Assembly: GCF_000149955.1 (NCBI RefSeq)
Contig: NC_030990.1
Span: forward strand, 496,001-560,000
DNA from: Fusarium oxysporum f. sp. lycopersici 4287
Lineage: Eukaryota; Ascomycota; Sordariomycetes; Hypocreales; Nectriaceae
Direction of reading: 5' to 3'
DNA length: 64,000 nt
Positions 33,527 to 43,979 of this stretch are shown here, piece after piece. The position numbers and the translations under genes are program-made. How positions within the stretch are numbered: the first letter of the stretch is position 1; each line of letters starts with the position of its first letter. The notes below the pieces were generated by a model. It ran no database searches. It worked only from the letters and a program-made list of their open reading frames with translations, and was not told the origin of the DNA.

Positions 33527-33778
33527 ATGTGTCAAGAAAGAACAGAGACTTGGCTATGCAAGTACTGCTACCGGTACCTCAGATCGGAGACTTACAAAAT
33601 ATGGCTCTGTGATGGGTTCAAACGAAATGGCGTTTGCACTGAGGTGAAGAAAACACTGCCAACGACTATCTACCAGAATGATCCGGATTGTAAGTTTTGT
33701 AATGCGCCGAGGAAGTGGCCTGACGATGAGGCTTTTGATGCGTGGCTCAAGAAGCAGAATGGTTCATCGCGATGGTGA
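33527..33778 (+). CDS. small Cys-rich MCQ-type protein
   Basis: An 83-residue intronless protein starting MCQERTETWLCKYCYRYL at ATG 33527. Seven cysteines include two CxxC-type pairs (LCKYC and CKFC) that suggest a zinc-ribbon-like metal site. There is no signal peptide, so it is probably intracellular. It shares the start MCQ, the spacing to the first CxxC pair and a central basic region with the broken gene 1.7 kb upstream, indicating a small local family. I do not recognise a function; proteins of this type are usually listed as hypothetical in Fusarium-like genomes. Confidence 0.65.
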   Translation: MCQERTETWLCKYCYRYLRSETYKIWLCDGFKRNGVCTEVKKTLPTTIYQNDPDCKFCNAPRKWPDDEAFDAWLKKQNGSSRW

Positions 33779-34281
33779 TGGATGAGAGAATGGTTATGGA
33801 GGTTTGAGAATTGGCAAGGCTGGGCTTGTCTTCTTCAAAGCAGGCTACAGCTTCAATTAAAGTCGCAGACACCAGTTGATACTTAAAAGCCCACGCTTCC
33901 TCGGAAACCAGTGATGAATTGAATCGAGGATTTGTAGTTGTTTATACTGCAATCTTATCTTACCACCGGCTGGTGAACCCGGTCTCAGTCCCCATCGGTA
34001 TCCATCCCGATCAAGTGACACGGCATCGATACTCCACATTCTCCATTCGGCCATCTTATCTCTCTGACATTTTCCGACCGACGAATCATAGCCGTTCTCA
34101 GTGACAGATTGTGGGGTTTCATCTCCGATCTTCATGACGGCGGCCGAAGCTTTTCTCCTCCATCACTTTAGCTTGCGCCCGGAATTTGACTTCCAAATAC
34201 TAACTCTTTCCCCAGAACTTACATTGACCGGAATTCCGAACACTCACTAACACTTGCACGACCCCGGCCAAGGTATCGTCA
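33779..34281. other. intergenic, no gene seen
   Basis: About 500 bp containing the 3' end of the MCQ-type gene and the promoter of the Zn2Cys6 gene. Confidence 0.45.
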
Positions 34282-36502
34282 ATGCCCAGGACTACTGGCG
34301 AACCGCGTGTAAGGCGCTCCTGTGAGCGTTGTCGGTAGGTTATCAGTCGCGATAAAGACGATATACTGACGATGGGGATAGTGAGAAGAAGATCAAATGT
34401 CCTGCTGAGAAGCCAGGATGTTCGCATTGTCGAATAGCGAACCAGACATGTACTTATTTGCCTCGGAATCACGTCAGCAGTAATCGAAGATCCTTCGCTC
34501 GAAGCTTGTTAGTCACTGCGCGCGTGGGCTACGATGGACGAGAGAGTTGATGTAGAAAAGCAGGCCTCTCAAAGCGCAACATGCTAGCATATCACCAACT
34601 GCATCGAGCCATGAACCAGAGTAAGTTCTTGGGTCGGGTTACTGTCCTCGCTAATTGAATTTAAAGTCAAGCGTTTGGGAACAGACATCAAAGTCAAGAG
34701 GTCAATACCTGGAATAGTCATACCAACTCACCGCGCATACATCAGCAATTACCCCCAATAACAGCTATGCTCTCCGAAACTTCATCATGGTACGACATAT
34801 CCTCCGAGCCAGTCGTGACTCACTGACAAGAACAGGTCACCAGCAAACCCCGAACCACCGTCGGACCTGTTAACAGACTTTGTGAATGCCTACCGCGAAA
34901 AGATCTACTTCCAACCACTTCCGCTGTTCGACCCGAAGCGTCTCCAGCTCAAGACCGGGACATTACCCCAGTACCTCCGGTGGAGCTTCCTAGCTTTGTC
35001 GCTTCATTATACAAGTCATAACTTCTACTATGGGTTAGAAGCGAAGGCTATTGAGTACTACACCACTTCAGCAAGGAGTGTAGTTGTTGATATGGCGGCG
35101 GAAGGGCTGGTGAAGTTGGAGGTTATGCAGGCTTTGTGTCTACTTGCTTTGTGTGATCATATTGGTACGTTCATTCTCATGCTATTTACTTATCGCTAAG
35201 TAAGTCCAGCTGGAAAGTCTTCCCGGGCTTGGATGATGATAGGGATGGCTGCAAAGCTGGAGTCAATTCGTCTTTCGGACTCAAAAGTCAGTGGTTCACG
35301 ACAGTCTGATGATGCGGTCTCAAGATGCCACTGGAGCATCGCTATCCTGGAAAGCACCTTTACTCCCCACTGCAACACTCTTTTCGAAGTAGCCCACGCA
35401 CCGAATTATCCCAAGAGCGTACCGCGACCAACGACTTTGCATGGGATGAAGGCGTATTGCGCTGACTTGACAGATGCATACGAAGCAAACGTCCAAGACG
35501 TAGGGATTGTCGCAACTTGTCTCGGCTACATCTCCGTCTGGGGTAGTATTATTTCTTACCTTCGCGACATCCGCAACGGAGCGAATGAGTACCCATGGCT
35601 AGCAACGTCAAGACACAATCAACTCACCGTCAAGCTATACGAGCTCGAAAACATCACTTCCCATCGCCATCTCATCCGCAACGCCCCTTTCCCAGACCAA
35701 CCACCCTCCGAACTCAGCGAAAACAGAGAATACTGGGCGCCTTGGGTATTATTCCAAGTACTCATGCACGCCACCCAAGCCATTCTCAACAATCCCTTTG
35801 TGCAACTCGTCGCTCTCCGCCGCGCCGGTCGGAATTTCCAACCACGGTCCTTTCTGCAGAATACAGTTGATCAAGCTTTATTCCACGCCGAGTGGGTTTC
35901 TAGACTTGTGAGGATGTGTGCGGATAGACAGTTTGAGGTGAATGATCCTTTAGTTGGACAAGCTGTTGCGGGATGTGTTTCGATATTGTGGATATTTCAG
36001 TTTGCGAGGGATAGGAAGGTTTCGGAGAAGGCGAAGGAGAATCTGGGGATTTGTGAGACGTTCCTGGAGCGCTTATCGCGGAAGTGGCCTCATATTGCTG
36101 AAAAGGTGAGTCTCCTAGCCTTAGTGCTTGACGATACTGACAGCGTTGTAGGTCGAGATTCTACGAACGCTCAACATCAAAGTGAAAAAGAAGCGACAAT
36201 CGCCCCAAGATGACGAATCGAGCAGCGCGACTATTCAGTTTGAACCAGATATGATGTGGGAGCTTCTTGACCCTGCAATGTCGGGCGTTGACTGGGCGAG
36301 TTTGTGCAAAGCAGGAGGGACTTATGCTGCGACGAGCGCTACCATCAAGGTTGCGACGAAGTTTATACATCCGATTAATAGCGATGAGGATAATGCGCCG
36401 ATGGAGAATGTTTCGCATAATTTGTTTGACCTGGAGGATATTTATGGGGAGCCGTTTTTGGATCAGTTCTTTTCTGACTCTTTGCTTGTCAATATCTCAT
36501 AG
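34282..36502 (+). CDS. Zn2Cys6 transcription factor with fungal-specific TF domain
   Basis: Exon 1 (ATG 34282, MPRTTGEPRVRRSCERCR) is joined by an intron at about 34337-34382 to EKKIKCPAEKPGCSHCRIANQTC. Together they form C-X2-C-X6-C-X6-C-X2-C-X6-C. Short introns follow near 34510-34560, 34621-34667, 34793-34836, 35164-35210 and 36105-36153; each join I checked keeps frame. The middle domain begins LLTDFVNAYREKIYFQPLPLFD, with a typical helix pattern (LLALCDH, SRAWMMIGMAAKL, CHWSIAILESTF). The C-terminus is acidic (NLFDLEDIYGEPFLDQFF), a plausible activation region. The stop is at 36500-36502. No neighbouring pathway points clearly to a target. Confidence 0.85.
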
Positions 36503-36884
36503 ACAACATATTATTTATACCTTGCTGCCAGTATGAAGCTTAGCTGTTTAATACTTTTTGCCGGTTTTGAAAGATTCTTCAAGATGCTGTGAATCCTTTT
36601 TCTCGATTGACGCTTGTGCGGCGCCAACTTCGGTCCCGGCTAGGAAGCCGAGTTTGCCTTGAGAACCTCGCCGTCCAATCATCGCGATACACAAAGGCGC
36701 GGATAGTAAGCCACAGCTACGTCACAGCCAATACGAGATGCTGAGTTTGTAACATGTCTGAGATAAGACGAATGAGAAGTTGAAGTGGCTTCAGCCTCAG
36801 TTTGGCGCTGACACCAGCGATACCGACACATAAAACACGCAGGCTAGCTGATGAAGTTTGCAGGCGCATTCTTCAGCTTTCAAA
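36503..36884. other. intergenic, no gene seen
   Basis: About 380 bp; nothing recognised. Confidence 0.45.
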
Positions 36885-37542
36885 ATGCTTGTTTCACAAT
36901 CTCTCCTCTCGCTTGGGTCTATCTTTAGCTCAGTGACTACTCTGCCAGGATGTGGAGAAGTCAATGTTTTCTACACGCGAGTTCATGCCTCTAGACTGTT
37001 GATGAAATATCTACTGACGTTGTGTGAAGCGGCTTGCCTGGTCGGCATACGTATGTTACGCAGCAGGGCTATGATGCCGCTCTTGTTGAGGCGCAGATCT
37101 TCAACCATACGCGCCAGCTACGGGAGGCGGGATACAACGTGAGAGGTATATCAATTGAAACAAATAGGCGGTTTGCGATACTGACCAGTGTACAGCGGTC
37201 TGGAGAGGCCCCGAAATACCTGGCAACGAAATGAGTAGGTATATGAAAGACGTCCACTGGAACGTTGCCGGTATTGGCTTTGGAGTCCGAGGATCTCAGA
37301 TTTCAGATGTCATCACGCTCTTCGAAGGTCAGTAATCTCCCTTGACTGTCAAATTGAAGACTAGTTGCTGAGAATAGTCAGAAACCCTTGATATATACCG
37401 CGAAGAAGCGCCGGATGCCAAATATGTGTTCAACTATAATCCATTGACCTTTTTATGGTCCGTTAAACGGTATTTCCCGCTGGTGAGTGACTGTAAAGAT
37501 CACCCGGGGAAAGACTTGGTAAATATACGACTATTAGAGTAA
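36885..37542 (+). pseudogene. small secreted-protein gene, probably frameshifted
   Basis: ATG 36885 opens with MLVSQSLLSLGSIFSSVTTL, a good signal peptide, followed by VNVFYTR. A 49-bp intron (36981-37029, with a CTGAC branch point) can join this to LAWSAYV. The next part, TQQGYDAALVEAQIFNHTRQ, lies in another frame, as if four bases had been inserted near 37051-37056. Downstream splicing is clean: intron GTATAT...ACAG to AVWRGPEIPGNEMSRYM and GIGFGVRGSQISDVI, then intron GTCAGT...GTCAG to ETLDIYREEAPDAKYVF, ending at TAA 37540-37542. The conserved-looking blocks show it was a real secreted protein of about 150-190 residues. I do not recognise its function. If an unusual splice restores the frame, the gene could still be active. 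Confidence 0.45.
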
Positions 37543-39179
37543 CTGGGCCGAGCTGAACACTCATATCTAGGGATACATCACGATTTGCGATGGAGCGTGT
37601 ACTTAAGTGGCATGACAGCACACGGGCAAGCGACGATGGATTGGGTTTTCAATATGTTGAGAGTAGAATCCCAATGGGAGGATAATCTTTGGATAACTGT
37701 TATGGGCAGTGTTGCTCATCCTTGTTTGATCCTTTGAACAGCGTTATGTAACAGCGGCCTGGTCCTTGAGCCAGATATCATACCAATCACACTCGGGAAT
37801 AGGACGAGCGAGGTAATATCTACCCAGCTGAAGTAGTTTCTGATTGCTATAGGTGTCTATAGTGAAACAAACTTTAGTTATCTTGAAGCGCTCTTTTTGT
37901 AGTTCACATATTGTGTCTAAACTAAATCCCGTCTCTTGAAGTTAGTTATTGTTTAGGATTCAAGCTTCCCTACTGATTCATATTCTCAGATGGAACTCTG
38001 CAAACTATTTTCCATCTATTCAATTCGTATTTGTAGTTCTCGACCGTTAGCCCAAGCTGTTCAAACCTTGTTGGGCTATTCGTGGCAAGATATCGACAGC
38101 CTGAGCTTCCGGCCATTCCAAAGCGTGCAAAACAGAACGAATAGGTTTTTGAACACAATACAAGCATCTATCAGAGATAAAAGATATCATATAATGGACA
38201 TATAAGTTCTATGAGGCATGCGAAAGAATAAGAGCATGTCGCCCACTTGTATCGACAAAACACCAAGACAGTGCCACTTTCGCACATCAAGCCATCTCTA
38301 CAAAAGAGGAGAAACGAAAGAATATTCTAGAAGCATTTAATGCATGGCAGACCAGCATGTCATCGCACAGTGTCAAAACTACTACGGCATAGGAACGTCA
38401 TGATAGGCCTCGCAGGTGACAGATCGCACAGACTCACCCTGCCACGTGTACATGGCCCATCCCTCCCTCGACCACGCTAGAACTGCCGCGACAGCTCAAA
38501 CACAACGGGCTGCAACCACATTATGAGTCCTAGGTGTTTGGGACGCAACCACCGGGTACCAGGAATGCATCACGGCGAGACGGTGTACGGCATGCAGATC
38601 GAGCAGTGCCCCTGGCTTACTATCTGGGGGAACACATGACGCTCGGTTATGGTTGCAGAGGGTCGACGTTTTGGGACACAGCCTACATCATGGGGGATGG
38701 TCTGTGAACACTTGGGCTGGGATTGCACGATAGGGATACCACTCTGGCGTGTATATACACCTGGCTTATCAGATGGTGGGGTGTTGATCCCTGCGGCCCA
38801 GATTTGGGGTGACATTGGCGGAAAAGCAGGAACATAGCTTTAATTATGACTGCAAAGAGCTTCGCTACAAGGAAATAAGTTGAAGGATAGAATGTGAATT
38901 GGTCCTTGACCGAAGTTATGGTTCGGAATAGCGTCGCGTCGCGATCAAAAAGGCAGCAACTTGCGGCACGGTGACGTAGCGTGATGAACTACATGTATCG
39001 CGCATGGGCATGGTATTAAGTAAAAGGTGCACGAGTTTCTTCATACATAAAGCTTAATATCTATCTCGATCCAACTAAAAACGCTATCACTAGTCATTCA
39101 TCATGCATTCATGGACAAGCAAGCCGCAGCCTCAGCATGTTAGCATACGCTTCAACACCATCACATCCCTTGCAACAAT
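37543..39179. other. intergenic, 1.6 kb, no gene seen
   Basis: Short open frames (for example about 38570-38840 on both strands) have no recognisable motif. I see no repeats or transposon ends. Confidence 0.4.
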
Positions 39180-40700
39180 TTAACCCTTGAATGCCTTTCC
39201 AGTACTGACATTGACCTTTGTCCACACAGAGCCCGTCGACATGTACCAGGCGAACTGAACGGGCCAATAGACATGCATCATCCACAACCAAGGAAGAGGA
39301 TCCCAAGACTCAAATGTCCCATCCTTCCAGTAGATTATATGCTGCACAAAAGCCCGAATGGACTTTTGGATGTCCGACAGACTCATTGTGCCTCGGAAGA
39401 GAGTGAGGTAAAAGGGATACAGAACAAGTTCGACGAAGTCTTGGCCGACCCAGTAGTACTGCTGGGGATGGGTAGGCGACAGAGGTGGCTTTGTCAAAGG
39501 CCTTGGTGCAGATGGGGTAAGAATGGAGAGATACTCATCGACGATCTCGGGGGTGTTGTTGAACAGAACGGTAGCCGTGTGAACTCTTGGATTGCACTCA
39601 ATGGGATATATCGTGACCTCTTTATCGGCACCAGACTTGACAGCATCTTCATCTTCCTTATTGATCAAGAAGTCAAAGCTCATATGTCCTGTAAAGCTCT
39701 CTCCTCCTTCTTCAGCTTGCTTCAGTGTAAAGTCAAGCATGGCCCTGCTCAGAGGTGAATCGACAGGAAGAGCCGAGTAATGCATGAGAACATCGGCAGA
39801 ACGACACGCGACGAACGCGCAAACGCGACCGCGAATGACGAGCGCGTGGGTGCAAAACTCAGGACCTGTGATGTACTCTTGTATGATGAAGGAGCATTTG
39901 GCGGTCTCGAAAGGAATAGAGTCGATGCGTGCGAGGGTAGCTTCTTCGGAGGGAAGAGGAAGTAAAGGCATTACAAAGCGCGCAACATCATCTACACCAA
40001 CAGGTTTGACGAGGTATTGTCTCGCACCATGTTTATGCTCAAGACCACCGTTTCTTTGAAGGAAGTTGATGACATCTTCTCTATCCTCAACAGCCTCCGT
40101 CAACGGAACCGTGAGACCAAGACCCTTGGTATGCTCGATAAACGCATCCTTCTCATGAAGTCTTCGGATATCCTCAACACCAAATTGAATCGCCTTAGCA
40201 TTCGTACGAGCCTCGATGATTTCCCGAACCGCAGCATCTTCAACTGCTGCATTGACATCTGAGACAGAAACCCAAAGATCAACGTCCTCGTAGTGAATGA
40301 TCTCGACAATTCGATTGAGATATGGATCATTCATGCTCGTTTTTGAAGGATCTGAAGGCGGTGGGAGACGATAGTACGCGTCGATTGCGAAGGATATGCG
40401 ACCGGGCGAGAGGGAATGGCAATCTGCTCCTATGACGCGATGGCCTCGACGATAAAACATTCGTGCGAGAGAGAGCCCTTTCGCCATGTTCACGCCTGTG
40501 ACCAAGACGGTGACTTTGTCCAGATTATCGCCGTCATTCTGAGGGTTGGAGGGTTTCGACGTGAAGCGGTTCCATAGGTAAGATCCCAATGCAAAGAGTG
40601 CATTTGTCGGTAGGAATATGAAGCTGAGGAGGAAGAGAGCCAAGTTCTTGGCGAATTCAATCGCTCGAGAGCTCTCCAGAGCCTGATTTGGCTCACCCAT
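39180..40700 (-). CDS. ATP-grasp ligase of the mycosporine MysC type
   Basis: A 506-residue protein from ATG 40700 (MGEPNQA); the frame upstream opens only at TTG. An N-terminal hydrophobic segment (about 17-43, LALFLLSFIFLPTNALFALG) is followed by an ATP-grasp fold: KVTVLVTGVNMAKGLSLARM, RYLV-type KP strand, FIIQEYITGPEFCTHALV, GHMSFDFLIN and IYPIECNPRVHTATVLF (metal and ATP binding Glu/Asn). The C-terminal block YWKDGTFESWDPLPWLWMMH is also characteristic. This order and the membrane-like N terminus match cyanobacterial MysC, which ligates an amino acid (glycine in cyanobacteria) to 4-deoxygadusol to give mycosporine. It is divergent from the sugar phosphate cyclase 1.47 kb away, its expected pathway partner. 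The amino acid used cannot be deduced. Confidence 0.85.
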   Translation of the reverse strand: MGEPNQALESSRAIEFAKNLALFLLSFIFLPTNALFALGSYLWNRFTSKPSNPQNDGDNLDKVTVLVTGVNMAKGLSLARMFYRRGHRVIGADCHSLSPGRISFAIDAYYRLPPPSDPSKTSMNDPYLNRIVEIIHYEDVDLWVSVSDVNAAVEDAAVREIIEARTNAKAIQFGVEDIRRLHEKDAFIEHTKGLGLTVPLTEAVEDREDVINFLQRNGGLEHKHGARQYLVKPVGVDDVARFVMPLLPLPSEEATLARIDSIPFETAKCSFIIQEYITGPEFCTHALVIRGRVCAFVACRSADVLMHYSALPVDSPLSRAMLDFTLKQAEEGGESFTGHMSFDFLINKEDEDAVKSGADKEVTIYPIECNPRVHTATVLFNNTPEIVDEYLSILTPSAPRPLTKPPLSPTHPQQYYWVGQDFVELVLYPFYLTLFRGTMSLSDIQKSIRAFVQHIIYWKDGTFESWDPLPWLWMMHVYWPVQFAWYMSTGSVWTKVNVSTGKAFKG

Positions 40701-42171
40701 GATCAATGGGATATAAACTCTAAGATTGAGTCCTAGCAGTATACAATTGACAATTATGAGCTTCACCAAGCCATAGAGCTAAAGCTACGGAGGATACAGC
40801 TCGAAAACGCGTTGTGAAAAAAGTCAATTGGAAGACGTCATGACTTGGGCGTGTCTGCGGAGAATGATCTCACTAGCACGTCGGTGCAGCCCTGGGGCAA
40901 CACATTCCGATCGCAAACAGTCCCCTCCCTACTAAGACAATCTAACTCAACCTAGTCTCAGATCCTAAAGAGGGGAAAACACATTAGGCTTCTTCGCCAG
41001 GAAGATTAGCTCCGATGATTTCACACCATAGATCTCTCATGCATATGCAGCATTTCACACCGGCCCCTTTCACAACCAATTACAGCTCCAGGGTGTTCCT
41101 CATGTCCCTTGAGGTATCACAAGTAAAACACACCATGTGCGGAATTGTCACTGTGTGTATACCGATACAAATGGTCGAGACTCATTTTCCCATCAGCCCA
41201 CAATACTGTTACACCGAAACGCTGTGCTATGAGTCTGCTTACTTCTATGACGGCTAGACTCGTGAGCAGGTGGATGGAAGAGCTGCAAAAGAAAAGGAAT
41301 TCGGAAAATAAGAGGCGGTCAGGGAATAACGGTCCCCGTAAGGCGCAAGGGTAGATATCGTAGATCTGCAATGCAACATTCGCATTCACCTTTTCCCGAT
41401 CTCACTCCAGGGTCTATTTCACATGTCCCGTGTTATTTTTGGCCAAGGGAAGATCAGCTAGCCTACTAGGTTCACGTGGGGACAACCTAATGAATGACGC
41501 GCACATGCGAGATGGTAGTGTAATCGACGCCTTCGCGCTAACATCGCCCCGTCTTTACGAGAATACCGTATCCTTTCCGTCTCCTAAGATGTGAGATCTA
41601 GGTACAATCTGCCCCATGCGGGGCCTAAGATCGTGCCCCTGAACGACAATTCACGGTGCATCCCGTTGCTGTTGCTGGGTTTATGACACCTCGAGAAAAG
41701 AAGATTCGCATTACACCTTACCAAACAGGCTAGAAAGAACCTATGTCGTGCTCAACCACTCGTTTCTCACGGGCTGTGTTCCATCCACTCATACAGAAGC
41801 GTGGGAACTAATGCTTCAGACCCATCATAACTTGACCATCATGACACCAACATTAGATACATGCGTCTGCGTGCGAACATGCACTTGTAGCCAAGTCTCG
41901 GGCCTCAAACCACCTACCCAATGAAAACGGTCCTCTTGTCCCTATACTTCTCCCCCAACCACTCGTTCACCGACGACTCATGTAGTACTAACTTGCTCTC
42001 GTGAAAAGAACCCTGGCTTGAAAGTTTGTCGGCAGTTGCATATCCCTCAGAGGGGGTGGTTATCACACATAAAAAGCTCTTCCCATCACCATTACTGCCC
42101 TGAAACCCAACCTACACACATCCTCTACACCCTTCCATCCCTATTGTACTACCCCAAAAACACCACCCACC
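40701..42171. promoter_or_regulatory. shared divergent promoter of the ATP-grasp ligase and the cyclase
   Basis: About 1.47 kb with no convincing gene. On the cyclase side there is a TATA-like CATAAAAAG at about 42068-42076 and a long C/T-rich leader (about 42105-42165), features common before strongly expressed fungal genes. A CGG-TCC-CCG inverted triplet at 41330-41338 could bind a Zn2Cys6 dimer, but such a short match may be chance. Confidence 0.4.
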
Positions 42172-43699
42172 ATGTCTGATATGAGTGCTACCGTCGAGCC
42201 CACCACCAAGGGTTTCGCTGTCTGTGGCTACGAGAAGATCGAGTATGACTTTGAGTTTCTCGATGGTGTTTTCAAGACTGCCAATCCTCAGCTATACCAG
42301 CTCTACTCTCCCTGGGGACGATGTCTGGCTGTGATGGACCTCAACATCTTTAACCTCTATGGGAATGAGATGCAGAGGTACTTTGATCATTATGGTATTC
42401 CTCTTACTATTCATAAGACGATGATCGGTGAGAAGGCGAAGAGCATGGATACGTTGTTGTCGATTGTTGATTCTATGACCGATTTTGGTATTTACCGAAA
42501 GGAGCCTGTACTTGTTGTTGGCGGCGGTCTCGTCACTGATGTTGCTGGGTAAGTCTTCAGCCACTATTATTCATAACTCAACTGACCGTTACAGCTTCGC
42601 TTGTGCTGCGTATCGCCGCAACACGAACTACATCCGCATCCCCACCACAGTCATCGGTCTCATCGATGCCTCAGTTTCCATCAAAGTCGCCGTCAACTAC
42701 GGCCGCTACAAGAACCGTCTCGGCGCCTATCACGCCCCATCCCACACATTCCTTGACTTCACCTTCCTCCGCAGTCTCCCCGTAGCACAGATCCGCAACG
42801 GTTTCGCAGAGCTGATCAAGATCTCTACTTGTGCTCACAAGGATACTTATGATCTTCTTGAGAAGTACTGCGAGCAGCTTATCAACACTGGTTTTGGACG
42901 ATCTGATGATGCTTCTCCTGAGATTAAGGAGGTTGCTGATAAGATCTGCCGTGCTGGCATCCATGAGATGCTGAAGCTTGAGACACCGAACTTGCATGAG
43001 ATTATGCTTGATCGTGTTATTGCTTATGGTCATACTTGGTCACCTCTTCATGAGCTTGTTCCTGAGACCCCTCTTCGTCACGGCCATGCTATCTCCATTG
43101 ACATGGCGTACTCTGCTACCCTCGCTCACATCCGTGGTCTTCTCTCATCAGAGGAACATACTCGTCTCTTGAACCTCTTCTCCCGAGCTGGTCTCTCCAT
43201 GGACCATCCCCAGTTTGATGCTCCTCTTCTTGAGAAGGCCACCGCTGCTATCCTCAAGACTCGCGATGGCAAGCTTCGCGCTGCTGTTCCCGTCAACCCT
43301 ATGGGTGACTGCGTCTTCTTGAACGACGTCAGCCACGACGAGATGGTTGCTGCTCTTGAGGAGCATAAGAAGATCATGAAGTCTTACCCTCGCCAGGGCG
43401 CTGGTCTTGAAGCTTTCGTTGACAGCAGCGACACTGGCTACACCATGAACGGTGCCCCCGTTGAGAATGGCAATGGTCAGAACATTCCCCTCAATGGCGT
43501 CGAGAACGCCAAGCTTCATGCCTCTGGTCCCGAGGGTGTCGATGGTCTGCAGCAAGACTCCAGCAGCGACGATGATTATGTCGTCAGCTCTTCCAAGACC
43601 AACGGTCACCAGGACAAGGGTATCCTAAGTGATCTAAAGGAGAAGGCGAATGGACTTCAGACCCAGATCGCCAAGGCTGTCACTGTTGAGAGCCAATAA
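42172..43699 (+). CDS. sugar phosphate cyclase, desmethyl-4-deoxygadusol synthase type
   Basis: A 493-residue protein from two exons (42172-42548 and 42595-43699). It has the dehydroquinate-synthase fold: an NAD-binding GGGLVTDVAG, then FACAAYRR, followed by IPTTVIGLIDASVSIKVAVNYGRYKNRLGAYH. Metal ligands are expected in FAELIKIS (Glu), GHTWSPLHE (His) and RHGHAISIDM (His). The sequence is closer to the DDGS/2-epi-5-epi-valiolone synthase branch than to AroB or the fungal AROM enzyme. DDGS turns sedoheptulose 7-phosphate into desmethyl-4-deoxygadusol, the mycosporine core; EEVS activity is the alternative. The last about 95 residues (after HKKIMKSYPRQGAGLEAF) form a Gly/Asn/Ser-rich disordered tail with a terminal helix and no methyltransferase. 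Codon use is strongly biased, suggesting high expression. Confidence 0.87.
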
Positions 43700-43979
43700 T
43701 TGCATCTAAAACAAAAACAAAGTTCATTGCATGAGTATACGATTGTCAAGTATTTGGGTTAGTTGACTGGGATTACTTTACATCCTAGTCCTTTTAGCAT
43801 TATGATACCGGGTCTGAGAGCGAGATGATAAATCACTCAGCATCCACGGTTTTACTTTCGATTCAAAATACAAACAAGGATTATATTCCATCTAACGTGC
43901 AGATTGAGTTGTGACTGCACATTTGTTTAAATGTTCTTCCCCATACAGCCGGTGATTCCATCTTCCAAGAATGGGCTTC

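Noticed and set aside
38570..38837. Overlapping open frames on both strands
   Set aside because: Both are short, lack motifs or splice context, and look like chance open frames.
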